Assembly: GCA_028284865.1 (NCBI GenBank)
Contig: JANQQV010000023.1
Coordinates: forward strand, 35,584-99,583
DNA from: Rhodothermales bacterium
GTDB lineage: Bacteria > Bacteroidota > Rhodothermia > Rhodothermales > UBA10348
Length of the DNA: 64,000 nt
Direction of reading: 5' to 3'
A program made the translations under genes and the position numbers. The first letter of the stretch is position 1; the number at the start of each line of letters is the position of its first letter. Positions 6,955-14,723 of this stretch are shown one piece after another. Under the pieces are notes generated by a model. That model was not told where the DNA came from, searched no databases, and saw only the letters and a list, made by a program, of their open reading frames with translations.

Positions 6955-9489
6955 CTATTCCGCGGCTTCAGCGGTGGCGGAGCGCCTTCGCCAGGCCAGA
7001 ACGCCGAATACCAACAGAAGCCCGTATGTCAGCCCGGTGCCCGTAGCCGTGATCAAGAAGCTGTTCCGGTATGCCGGAGGATCGAATACCAGTCGAACCT
7101 CGTGATCACCCTGTGGAATAACGATTCCCCGCAGCAGATGATTGACTTGAATGATATCTGCTTCGTGACCTCCAACCGTCGCTTTCCATCCCGGGGGATA
7201 GAAAATCTCACTCACGACCAACAAGCGGGATCGATCGGTGGAAACCTCGAAGGACATTTCTTCAGCCGAGTAGGAGCCCAGTGAAACCGTTGATTCGCCT
7301 GAATGGCCGGACAATGCCGCGACGTCCAGAGCTACCGATTCGGTCACGTGTGCCACACGGGCCGGTTCGAATCCGATGCCGTTGATGGCTGCCCAAACCT
7401 GCTCATGTCCCGGATGCGCAGCGATGGAGTCGACCAGCCACGCTCTTCCGGGCATCTCCTGATTTCGGAAAACCGCTTGCTGTGTCTCCTGGTCCTGATA
7501 GACCGCTTCAAATCCGGGTAAACCGCCGGGAGCAACAACATAGCCCACGTTCATCATGTCCAATGCGGCCGTGTTGACGCCGTTCGGTCCACTGAAGATG
7601 ATGTGGTCCAGAAAGTCCTGATACAGGCGAAGCTTCGCACCAGAATACCCGCCCAATGACTCGTGGAAATAGGAAGGCCGGGCATTCTGAACCGGGTGCT
7701 GCCCGAATTCCAGGGAAAGCACGCGAAACGATCCATCCCCTCCTTGCGCCTCCCGTTGCTGAACGAGATAGCGGTCGAATCCGAACTCCTGAACGGATTC
7801 CGAGGCATCAGCAACGGGTGACAGACGGTCTTCATTGATGTGCCTCCTGGCCACACCGGTCAGGTCGATGACCAGCGTAAAGAACACCACCAGACCGACG
7901 ACCCAATAGGGCAGTCGTCTGCTGTGAAGGAGATAAATCAACGTCCCAAGCAGGACGATCACGAACAACGAGCGGAACGCATCACTTGAGAATGCATCGA
8001 TCCGCTCAGCCGTGATCTGAGCAAGTTGCTCGTCAATGAACTGGGCAACCCGGGGGTCTGTCATGGAGACCTCGGGATTGGAGCGTTGAATCTGCGACTC
8101 GATCTGCGCACGCTCGCCCGGGCGTTCGAACGAATACATGGTGGTCCCCATCACATTGAGAACCAACAACAAGGCTCCAAAGCCGAGGACCAATCTGAAC
8201 GCAGGGCGTGCGGTCAGCGCGCTCTCGCCGTCATCACCCTCAACCAATGATGCCATTCCGCGGGCAGCCAGCAAGGCCGCCAGCAGAGCAGTCAAGGACA
8301 ACCATGTTTCAGGTACCCGGAAGGCGTCGAACAACGGAAAAAACTCGAACATGGGCCGGTTCAGCAGCGAGAGGTTTTCGCCGAGGGCAAACAGGATGGA
8401 AGCCAGTAATCCAAGGGACAAGGCCAACGTCGCGCGATCCCGGACACGCCAGAAGCCGAGTGCCAGGAAAAGCACGGTCACCATTCCGAGATAGTGCGGT
8501 CCACCCGTGAAGGTCTTCGCACCCCAGTAGGTCGGACTTGCCCCTCCGTATGCGTCCGCCACCAGCAATGTGATCAACTCGCCGGGGCCCTGACTCCATG
8601 CCATCGCATACTCCCACGCCATTCCTCCTTCCGCGCCCCCGGTAGTGGACCCGCGGATCGTGTAGGGCGTGATTTCCGCGTGGGACATGTAGGGTTGAGC
8701 GACCATCATCAACCCCAGGATCGAGCCGAGAGCAAGCATTCCGGTTCCCTTCAGGAAAGCATCCCGATCTCCACCCCTGAAGGCATGAACAGCTTCAACC
8801 AACCACCAGATGCCAGCCGCAACCGTGATGTAGTAGGTAATCTGGACGTGTCCAGCCCGCAGATTGGCTGCCAGTGCGATGGCAAAAAGCAGGGCCGACA
8901 CCACGTTTCGCTTCTCCATGGCCAGCAAGAACGTGAGCAGCATCCACGGAGCCCAAGCAAGGGCGATGTACTTCGAATTGTGGCCAGCGGCCAACAGCAC
9001 CGGGATGTAGGTCGTGAATCCGTAGGCAACCGCGGCCACAGCCGAGGACAGGGATTCCTTCGTCAGGCGGAACGCGAGTAGATACGTGCCAATCAGCAGG
9101 AGCCACATATGAGAGGTGGGCCAGATCAACAGCCGAAGCTCCCTCATCAGGACATCAACCTGCGGCACACTCAGCTCAGGCGAAATCATGTACCCCGGCA
9201 TGCCCGCGAATACGCGTCCGGCCCACAACGCAACACCACCCGTTTCCTCTTCCATCTGGAGCATGGACTCGGCCATGGCTCTCCACTGGATCGTATCTGT
9301 CGCAATCAGTTGCCCGTCGGAAAAGTGAACCGGAGCGAAAAAGACTACGGCGATCACCATCAAGAGCCCGATCATGAAGCCATGACGCTTCCAATCCGTT
9401 TGGCGATCCCAAAGACCGAACCACTCAGGCGTGGGCATTTCCTTGGATGGGGCGCTGCGGCGCTTGGTTGGCCGTTTTTTCTGACTCAA
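6955..9489 (-). CDS. YfhO-family polytopic membrane protein
   Basis: About 840 residues with a dozen or more hydrophobic segments in the first two thirds (for example GLLMVIAVVFFAPVHF, LLLIGTYLLAFRL and WAPWMLLTFLLAM). A soluble region follows, then a last membrane helix near the C-terminus (TGTGLTYGLLLVFGVLAW). The early loop GRVFAGMPGYMISPE and the late PPGWKATVGGHEADI are typical of the YfhO family of GT-C-like membrane proteins. In Gram-positives YfhO glycosylates lipoteichoic acid; here a role in transferring sugars from lipid carriers at the outer face of the inner membrane is inferred. The farthest start is TTG at 9489; an ATG at 9438 is an alternative. It sits 78 bases upstream of the glycosyltransferase operon on the same strand. 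Confidence 0.82.
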   Translation of the reverse strand: MSQKKRPTKRRSAPSKEMPTPEWFGLWDRQTDWKRHGFMIGLLMVIAVVFFAPVHFSDGQLIATDTIQWRAMAESMLQMEEETGGVALWAGRVFAGMPGYMISPELSVPQVDVLMRELRLLIWPTSHMWLLLIGTYLLAFRLTKESLSSAVAAVAYGFTTYIPVLLAAGHNSKYIALAWAPWMLLTFLLAMEKRNVVSALLFAIALAANLRAGHVQITYYITVAAGIWWLVEAVHAFRGGDRDAFLKGTGMLALGSILGLMMVAQPYMSHAEITPYTIRGSTTGGAEGGMAWEYAMAWSQGPGELITLLVADAYGGASPTYWGAKTFTGGPHYLGMVTVLFLALGFWRVRDRATLALSLGLLASILFALGENLSLLNRPMFEFFPLFDAFRVPETWLSLTALLAALLAARGMASLVEGDDGESALTARPAFRLVLGFGALLLVLNVMGTTMYSFERPGERAQIESQIQRSNPEVSMTDPRVAQFIDEQLAQITAERIDAFSSDAFRSLFVIVLLGTLIYLLHSRRLPYWVVGLVVFFTLVIDLTGVARRHINEDRLSPVADASESVQEFGFDRYLVQQREAQGGDGSFRVLSLEFGQHPVQNARPSYFHESLGGYSGAKLRLYQDFLDHIIFSGPNGVNTAALDMMNVGYVVAPGGLPGFEAVYQDQETQQAVFRNQEMPGRAWLVDSIAAHPGHEQVWAAINGIGFEPARVAHVTESVALDVAALSGHSGESTVSLGSYSAEEMSFEVSTDRSRLLVVSEIFYPPGWKATVGGHEADIIQVNHLLRGIVIPQGDHEVRLVFDPPAYRNSFLITATGTGLTYGLLLVFGVLAWRRRSATAEAAE

Positions 9490-9548
9490 GGAAGCTTCCG
9501 GTTGGCTCGGGTGAACAGGCGAACAGCGAGAATCTGATCGGCCGCAAA

Positions 9549-10298
9549 CTACGGCAGCCGTTTCTCTCCTGTTCCAGCTTCAGACAGATGCTGTGTCATG
9601 GCGTCACGCACATCTTCCATCAGGCGAGGAATGTCGTTTCTCGTCCATCCCGTGATTTCAATTGGCGTACCGATGCGGATATTCATGATGCCGGGTCTGG
9701 CTTTCTTCGTCTTCTCATTGAAGAGCTTGTGAGCGTTGATTACGGTCACAGGCACCACCGGTACCTGCGCTTCAATGGCCAGCAGGAATGCCCCTCGCTT
9801 GAATTGCGCAAGCTCGGCCGAATGCGACCGGGATCCTTCGGGAAAAATGGCAACGGACACTCCATCCCGGATCTTTTCGCCAGCCCGCTTCATGGATTCC
9901 ACGCTCTTCTTGGGATGAGAGCGGTCAATAAATACAGAAGGCGATGAGCGGATGGCCTGTCCCAGAAAGGGAATGCGTTTCAATTCTTCTTTCGCCACCC
10001 ACCCGAAAGGAATCGGAATGGCCGACCCAACAGCCGGGATATCCAGCGCCACCTGGTGATTGATGGCAAATACCACGGGCTGATCAGATGCCAGAGGTTC
10101 ACTGAATCGGGTCCTGATCAGGATGCCCATCCCTGCGGCCATTCCAACACCCCACACGGTCGACCAGAAGTTGAACGCTCTGGGATTGGACGTCAGCGAC
10201 AGCGTGATGACGGTACCGATACCACAAACAACCGTCATCAGGGTTGCCCAGAGCAGGGCCCAAGCGAAAAATACGCGCTGAAGAAAGGTACCCAGCAT
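9549..10298 (-). CDS. plsC: 1-acyl-glycerol-3-phosphate acyltransferase (PlsC family)
   Basis: The protein carries the acyltransferase signature: block I FAINHQVALDIPA (the NHx4D motif), block II SPSVFIDRSHP, block III VAIFPEGSRSHSAELAQFKRG and block IV VPVVPVTVI. A hydrophobic segment near the N-terminus anchors it to the inner membrane, where it would make phosphatidic acid from lysophosphatidic acid and acyl donor. The ATG at 10298 gives 249 residues, the usual length. Earlier starts at 10391 and 10415 would add a polar, unconserved extension, so they are less likely. It is divergent from the beta-barrel gene at 10508 and is transcribed toward the YfhO gene 60 bases on. Confidence 0.87.
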   Translation of the reverse strand: MLGTFLQRVFFAWALLWATLMTVVCGIGTVITLSLTSNPRAFNFWSTVWGVGMAAGMGILIRTRFSEPLASDQPVVFAINHQVALDIPAVGSAIPIPFGWVAKEELKRIPFLGQAIRSSPSVFIDRSHPKKSVESMKRAGEKIRDGVSVAIFPEGSRSHSAELAQFKRGAFLLAIEAQVPVVPVTVINAHKLFNEKTKKARPGIMNIRIGTPIEITGWTRNDIPRLMEDVRDAMTQHLSEAGTGEKRLP

Positions 10299-10507
10299 GA
10301 AAGGGACGCGGGTTCTGGGAGCAGGGGTTGAGTACGAGAGTCCACTCGACTCGGAAAATGCACAACTCGTCTGCTTTTTGAAAGATGCCATGATCAGGAT
10401 TTGATTGATTGTCATCCCGAATCGTGGTGATCGTTGCGTCCGTCACTTTTTTGTCGATATCAGGACACGCACCGGAGATCACCAGGCTCCCATGAATCCG
10501 GAATGTC

Positions 10508-11146
10508 ATGAAACGCCTCTTCACTTCTCGTTTTTGCTCACCGCTCCTGATGGTCATCCTGGCCGCGGCGTTCCTGGCAGAGCCTGCCGTCGGTCAGGTC
10601 AAAGGACTGATCCATATCGGAGTAACGGGCTCATCTTTCCGGGGAGGCAGTCTGGAAAATGCTTCGCCCATCTACCGCTTTTCAGGTGGGGCTGGCGTCC
10701 GATACGTCTACCCGAATGGATTCGAACTGGAGTCAGGTCTGGACTACTTGGTCAAGGGAGCTGAGCTCGAAGGTTCATTTGAGGGACTGCCTATCATTGG
10801 TGTATCAGAAATCACGTACCTCAGCGTCCCCATGCTCCTTGGATATCGATTCAATCAGACGGGTCGATTCCAGCCTCGCGTTGTCGCAGGTCCATCCATG
10901 TCCTTCAAAACCGATGCCCGTATCAGTTACCGGGCTGTGGGTGGGGACATCGAGCAATCCACGACCGATGATGGTATCCAAGATCGGGATCTCGGATGGG
11001 TCCTCGGATTGGACATGAATACCCGATTCGGGGGTGAAATCCTGACCGGGGGACTTCGGATGACGTTTGGAAACTCGAACGCTCGAACGGCAGACCCGGA
11101 GGTTTTACACACAACGGTTGCCCTGTTCGCCGGAATCGTGTTCTGA
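10508..11146 (+). CDS. Outer membrane beta-barrel protein
   Basis: 212 residues with a clear signal peptide (MKRLFTSRFCSPLLMVILAA ... VGQ). The rest is a series of amphipathic strands ending in VALFAGIVF, a C-terminal aromatic as expected for outer-membrane barrel insertion. Strands such as GVRYVYPNGFELESGLDYLV and SVPMLLGYRFNQTGRFQPRVV resemble the OMP_b-brl_2 (PorT-like) group common in Bacteroidetes. Function is unknown; many relatives are structural or adhesin-like 8-stranded barrels. The gene stands alone between a divergent acyltransferase gene and a convergent lipoprotein gene. Confidence 0.75.
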   Translation: MKRLFTSRFCSPLLMVILAAAFLAEPAVGQVKGLIHIGVTGSSFRGGSLENASPIYRFSGGAGVRYVYPNGFELESGLDYLVKGAELEGSFEGLPIIGVSEITYLSVPMLLGYRFNQTGRFQPRVVAGPSMSFKTDARISYRAVGGDIEQSTTDDGIQDRDLGWVLGLDMNTRFGGEILTGGLRMTFGNSNARTADPEVLHTTVALFAGIVF

Positions 11147-11176
11147 TCCAGCCCAAGTAGAATCGTTGTATCCCGT

Positions 11177-12271
11177 TCAGGGCAGGCGATCAATCAATTC
11201 CCGAGCCAGGCGCAGCGCCTCTGACGTTGCCACATCCAATGCCTGGGAGCGCTGTGTCTCGGATCGGGGACGCCAGTCGCCGAAGCCGTGTTCGGATGCC
11301 GTGTCGAATGGGGTTCGGGCATTCAATTCACTGATGCCTGCTGGTGGTAAATCGTCCTCGTAAGTTGACCACAGGTCGGCCCCCAGACATGGTGTTGAGT
11401 CTTCCATGGAGACGACCGTGATCGAGGAGATAAGGGTTCGATCCCACGGAAAATGACGAACCAACATGTCCGCACCCTGACACTGTTCGCGTTCGCCGCT
11501 CACCAAGGCAACGATGATGGTCTGTGGGAAAGCTGACCAAGTGCGTTGCAAAGTCGCCGCGCGTCGAGCGGCCGTCATCAAGCCAGCTGCCGGAATGGCC
11601 AGATCTGATCCGTCAGTCCACGACTGGGAGCCCTGGAGTCCACTACCATCAATCGGCGCAATCCACACGACCACTGAATCCCGGTGCATGGGATCGGCAC
11701 CCGGTATCATGCCGATCACATGCATGGGTGCCGAACTCACTTGATCGTCGATATCAATATCTACCTGCCACCAGCGAATGGCGTCCATGTCGACATCATC
11801 ATTCCAACGAATGCCATCGAGATCAGGCAGAAGTGATTCGGTATCCGTGCGCGTTTCCGTTTCCGGTATTCCAGTGATCAGATAGTCGCGGCCCTGTGCG
11901 GCACGCGTGGAGTCTCTGGTCACCCAAGTGATGTCAACGGTTCGAGGTCGGACGATCCGGGCCGCGTACTGGAGTCGGTACTCCCCTTCGAGGACAGGCT
12001 GAAGTCCGTTTGCCCGCAACTGTGCAGCCAGATAGGTGGCTGCGCGGGTAAATCCTCGCGATGCGGTGCTCCGACCTTCCGTTTCTGCGCCGTCCAGATA
12101 GCTGATATCGGCTCGAGCCCGGTTGATCAGGTCAGCGGTTGCGGCAATCTCTCTCTGGTTGGCGGGAAGGTCGCCTGAGGTGTTTGCACACGACGTAAGG
12201 AAACCAGCCCACGCAATCATCAACAGATAACCAAGCGTACGGCGAAGTCGAAAAGGGCCAGAAACAGTCAT
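11177..12271 (-). CDS. Lipoprotein with degenerate M28 peptidase-like fold
   Basis: From the ATG at 12271 the protein has a lipoprotein signal (LLMIAWAGFLTSC) and about 340 mature residues. The pattern ADISYLDGAETEGRSTASRGFTRAATYL followed by an L-x-A-N-G-L-Q-P line is the usual N-terminal part of M28 aminopeptidases. IIVALVSGEREQCQGADML resembles the M28 glutamate region. The other metal ligands (the HxD and DNASG-type motifs) are not recognisable, so it may have lost peptidase activity. A TTG at 12325 is a possible longer start but gives no signal peptide at its N-terminus. Its ATG lies inside the inverted repeat at 12269-12301 downstream of the secretin gene, so it may be regulated by, or separated from, the pilus operon there. 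Confidence 0.6.
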   Translation of the reverse strand: MTVSGPFRLRRTLGYLLMIAWAGFLTSCANTSGDLPANQREIAATADLINRARADISYLDGAETEGRSTASRGFTRAATYLAAQLRANGLQPVLEGEYRLQYAARIVRPRTVDITWVTRDSTRAAQGRDYLITGIPETETRTDTESLLPDLDGIRWNDDVDMDAIRWWQVDIDIDDQVSSAPMHVIGMIPGADPMHRDSVVVWIAPIDGSGLQGSQSWTDGSDLAIPAAGLMTAARRAATLQRTWSAFPQTIIVALVSGEREQCQGADMLVRHFPWDRTLISSITVVSMEDSTPCLGADLWSTYEDDLPPAGISELNARTPFDTASEHGFGDWRPRSETQRSQALDVATSEALRLARELIDRLP

Positions 12272-12301
12272 GGGAGAAAGATAGGCTATCTTCCTCCCAT
12301 G
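12269..12301. promoter_or_regulatory. 16-bp-arm inverted repeat over a start codon
   Basis: Two 16-base arms (CATGGGAGAAAGATAG and its mirror CTATCTTCCTCCCATG) are separated by a single base and differ at one pair. The repeat lies 36 bases beyond the stop of the secretin gene. It contains the ATG of the following lipoprotein gene in its outer arm. It could be an operator for a dimeric repressor, or a hairpin that ends the pilus operon and hides the start codon. The loop is too short for an ordinary RNA hairpin and no T-run follows, which favours a DNA-binding site. Confidence 0.45.
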
Positions 12302-12336
12302 ACAATCGATGGAATAGTCTTCCAAGTGGGCCGGAC

Positions 12337-13695
12337 TTACTTGTCCCGGTTCTTGATTTCGACCGAGTTGCCAGCTTCTTCAGAAACCTGAGCGTCAAAA
12401 CGCTCCAGGGAACGACGGACCGACTCCCGCTGCGTCTGCAGCAGATCGTTGGGCAGATCGCGCATCATGCGAGCGCGGATCGGATCCACGACATTGGCTT
12501 CGAGAGAAATGACCAGCTCTTTCTGGGTCACACTCTTCTGGGTGCGGCCGAAGATGTAGCGGAATCCGAAGAACCATTTCGGCATGTCCTTCAGGATGGG
12601 GACGCCGCGACGAGAGATGGACTCCTCTGTGCTGTACAGACCACCTATCACGGTCTGCTCGCCGTCGAGCATCAACAACTGGGTATTGGCCAGGCTGCGA
12701 TCAATAGTCGGACCCGTGGCAGAAGGCCGGCTTCCGGACTTCTCGACTTTCACCTCCAGGTGAAGGAATTCGGCTACGGGAGCTCCGAGCGTATCTGCAA
12801 GTGGCTGTTCGATCAGAGTCGGAGTGACCTCGATGATGATCCCCGTCTTGAAATACTGGGTCGCGATGTTGCCAAACGTATCACGGATCTGGACCGGAAC
12901 GTCCGAGCCGATCTGGATATCGCCTTGTTCTCCGCTCTGCACCGTCACGGACGGGTTGGCGACTGTCTCTCCAACACCGGTGGCTTCGGCCAGACGGAAC
13001 AGGGAGTTCAGATTCTTGAAATCGATCTGGCTGGGGGCCTCGATAACGTCTTCCATCCCTTTGAAGAGGTCATCCGTCTTCAACAGGAAGGTCAGCTGGT
13101 TTTCTGAACCGCCGCCTGAAGACGATCCGCCACCGCCTGTCCCACCGGTTGAGCCAAAAAGGACACTCCAGTCGATGCCCGAATCCTTGGCCTTCGTGTG
13201 GTTCAGCTCGAACAGAACAGCTTTGATTTCAATCTGGCGCGTATCCAGGGTAGCTGGGGCAAGCGTGCTTCCCTCGGAAACACCTCTGTCTGTACCCGTG
13301 GCCGCATCGGCGTCCAGAATCAAGTCCTCTACGACTTTCTGCTGGATCATGAAGTAGCGCTCGGTCTCACGGTATTCCAGATCGTTGTACTGGAGAACCA
13401 GCTCAAGCGCATCCAGAAAGTGCATTCCCGAAATGGAAATGCCGATCGGGTGATCCCGGGTATCCGGATCCACCAGTGTTTTGCCGGCAACCCGCTCAAA
13501 AATGGGATTCAGATAGTCTGTAAACCGGTCAAATGGCGTCGAGGGCAGGAAAGACACCAATTGATCGGGTGGGATGTAAGCGCGAACCTGGCGCTGCTGC
13601 GCCTGTGCGGAGGATGAAGTGGCGACCAGGCCGATCCAGCACATGCTGGTCAGCAACAGGATCTGCCCCATCCGTTTCCAAGTCGTTCCATTCAT
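12337..13695 (-). CDS. pilQ: Type IV pilus secretin, PilQ/GspD-like
   Basis: 452 residues with a signal peptide (LLLTSMCWIGLVATSSSAQA). An N-terminal STN/N0-like domain (GISISGMHFLDALELVLQYNDLEY) precedes the secretin domain, which shows QIEIKAVLFELNHTKAKDSGI, VANPSVTVQSGEQGDIQIGSDVPV, EVTPTLIE and LLMLDGEQTVIGGLYS near residue 350. It forms the ring-shaped outer-membrane channel. It is much shorter than classical PilQ (about 700 residues) and lacks AMIN domains, so peptidoglycan anchoring must differ. A Gly/Ser-rich stretch at about residues 185-200 sits in the gate region. It is the last gene of the pilT-pilMN-pilOP-pilQ operon and starts 23 bases after pilOP ends, with a weak GAGAGG upstream. 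Confidence 0.88.
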   Translation of the reverse strand: MNGTTWKRMGQILLLTSMCWIGLVATSSSAQAQQRQVRAYIPPDQLVSFLPSTPFDRFTDYLNPIFERVAGKTLVDPDTRDHPIGISISGMHFLDALELVLQYNDLEYRETERYFMIQQKVVEDLILDADAATGTDRGVSEGSTLAPATLDTRQIEIKAVLFELNHTKAKDSGIDWSVLFGSTGGTGGGGSSSGGGSENQLTFLLKTDDLFKGMEDVIEAPSQIDFKNLNSLFRLAEATGVGETVANPSVTVQSGEQGDIQIGSDVPVQIRDTFGNIATQYFKTGIIIEVTPTLIEQPLADTLGAPVAEFLHLEVKVEKSGSRPSATGPTIDRSLANTQLLMLDGEQTVIGGLYSTEESISRRGVPILKDMPKWFFGFRYIFGRTQKSVTQKELVISLEANVVDPIRARMMRDLPNDLLQTQRESVRRSLERFDAQVSEEAGNSVEIKNRDK

Positions 13696-13717
13696 GATGA
13701 TGCCTCTCTGCCCCGGT

Positions 13718-14719
13718 TCAATAGTTTCTTGCTGGTGACAGCTGTACGTTTCCGCGGGCCTGGTTGTACAGCTGGTCCAGGTCCATGCTCAGCTCGATTC
13801 GCTCAAGGATGCCTCCCTTGTTCAAGCTTGCAATGACCTTTCCCTCTCTTGGATCGACGGAAATCACCTGACCTAAATAGACCGGGTCGCCGATTGCTAC
13901 ACTGAATTCCTCGTCTTCCCAGATCAGGACTGCCCGATCGCCGACGATGGAAACGAGCGTGGCTTCCGCCATGTCCAGCAGGCCTTTCGTATTGGGAGGA
14001 ATATTCTCAAGGATGAGTGGTGTGAAGGGATCGCTTGCCGCCCGTGGAGCCGGCAACACGTGGGCCGGGACGTTTGGCAGGGATGTAGACATGTCGGTAG
14101 CGCTGAAATTCAGGCTCTGCGGTGCTCCTTCAGCTGAATCCGATGCACTAAGCCCTACAGCGCCTCCGAAATAGGCGTGCAATTCGAAGGTGAAGCTGAC
14201 CATAAGGTCCATGCGCTTCCCTCCGGTCAGCGGATCGTCAGAGATCACTTCCGAGTGATCCAGTTCAAGTTCCTCGATGCGGAACAGCTGACGGTCATTC
14301 TCGATGCTCCATACCAGTTCATAAAGCGCATCGAAATCGCCTCGTCCATCGACCTCAAAAACGTATCGATTGAAGTCATCCGTCTCCGCCAACTCGTCGA
14401 ATGACACATTGAACACCTCGAAGCCATATTCGGAGTGATCGTTCATGAAGCGGATGACTTCTTCTGAACCGAGCGTGCGGGGAACGACTTTGTAGCGTGC
14501 ATTCCATCGCGTAACGACACTGTTTGCAACTCCCTCGGAGTCTCCCATTTCGGCCATGAGTGAAGCCAGTTCGGCCTGCTTCATGCGCGCCACCTGCTCG
14601 GCCTTTTCCAGGCGCTCCAGCTCATCAGGCTGCATGAAGTAGGTGGCGTAGATACCGCCGCCAGCCGCGAAGAGCCAGCAAACGGAAAGGATGACCAGGT
14701 TCTGGATGAGATTCGACAT
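13718..14719 (-). CDS. PilO-PilP fusion, pilus alignment complex
   Basis: 333 residues. Residues 6-27 are a membrane helix, residues 30-60 a coiled coil (DELERLEKAEQVARMKQ), then a PilO-like alpha/beta domain to about 190. After a low-complexity linker, residues 228-320 look like PilP: DPFTPLILENIPPNTKG opens it and VLIWEDEEFSVAIGDPVYLG is the beta-rich PilP/HR core that touches the secretin. Separate PilO and PilP proteins are the rule, so this is a fusion. The ATG at 14719 is preceded by a strong GGAGGA Shine-Dalgarno seven bases upstream, inside the end of the PilM-PilN gene. It would link the inner-membrane platform to PilQ. The PilO part is judged from topology and position, and the PilP part from sequence pattern. 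Confidence 0.75.
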   Translation of the reverse strand: MSNLIQNLVILSVCWLFAAGGGIYATYFMQPDELERLEKAEQVARMKQAELASLMAEMGDSEGVANSVVTRWNARYKVVPRTLGSEEVIRFMNDHSEYGFEVFNVSFDELAETDDFNRYVFEVDGRGDFDALYELVWSIENDRQLFRIEELELDHSEVISDDPLTGGKRMDLMVSFTFELHAYFGGAVGLSASDSAEGAPQSLNFSATDMSTSLPNVPAHVLPAPRAASDPFTPLILENIPPNTKGLLDMAEATLVSIVGDRAVLIWEDEEFSVAIGDPVYLGQVISVDPREGKVIASLNKGGILERIELSMDLDQLYNQARGNVQLSPARNY

Positions 14720-14723
14720 GGAA

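Noticed and set aside
6874..9489. TTG start codons of the glycosyltransferase (6876) and YfhO (9489) as sequencing errors
   Set aside because: The conserved glycosyltransferase motif begins directly after its TTG with a stop just upstream, and TTG is an accepted start; for YfhO the ATG at 9438 remains open.
13874..13895. TAAATAGA followed by GCCGATT on the plus strand
   Set aside because: The spacer is 7 bases instead of 11, and the site lies inside the PilO-PilP gene in the opposite direction to any downstream gene.
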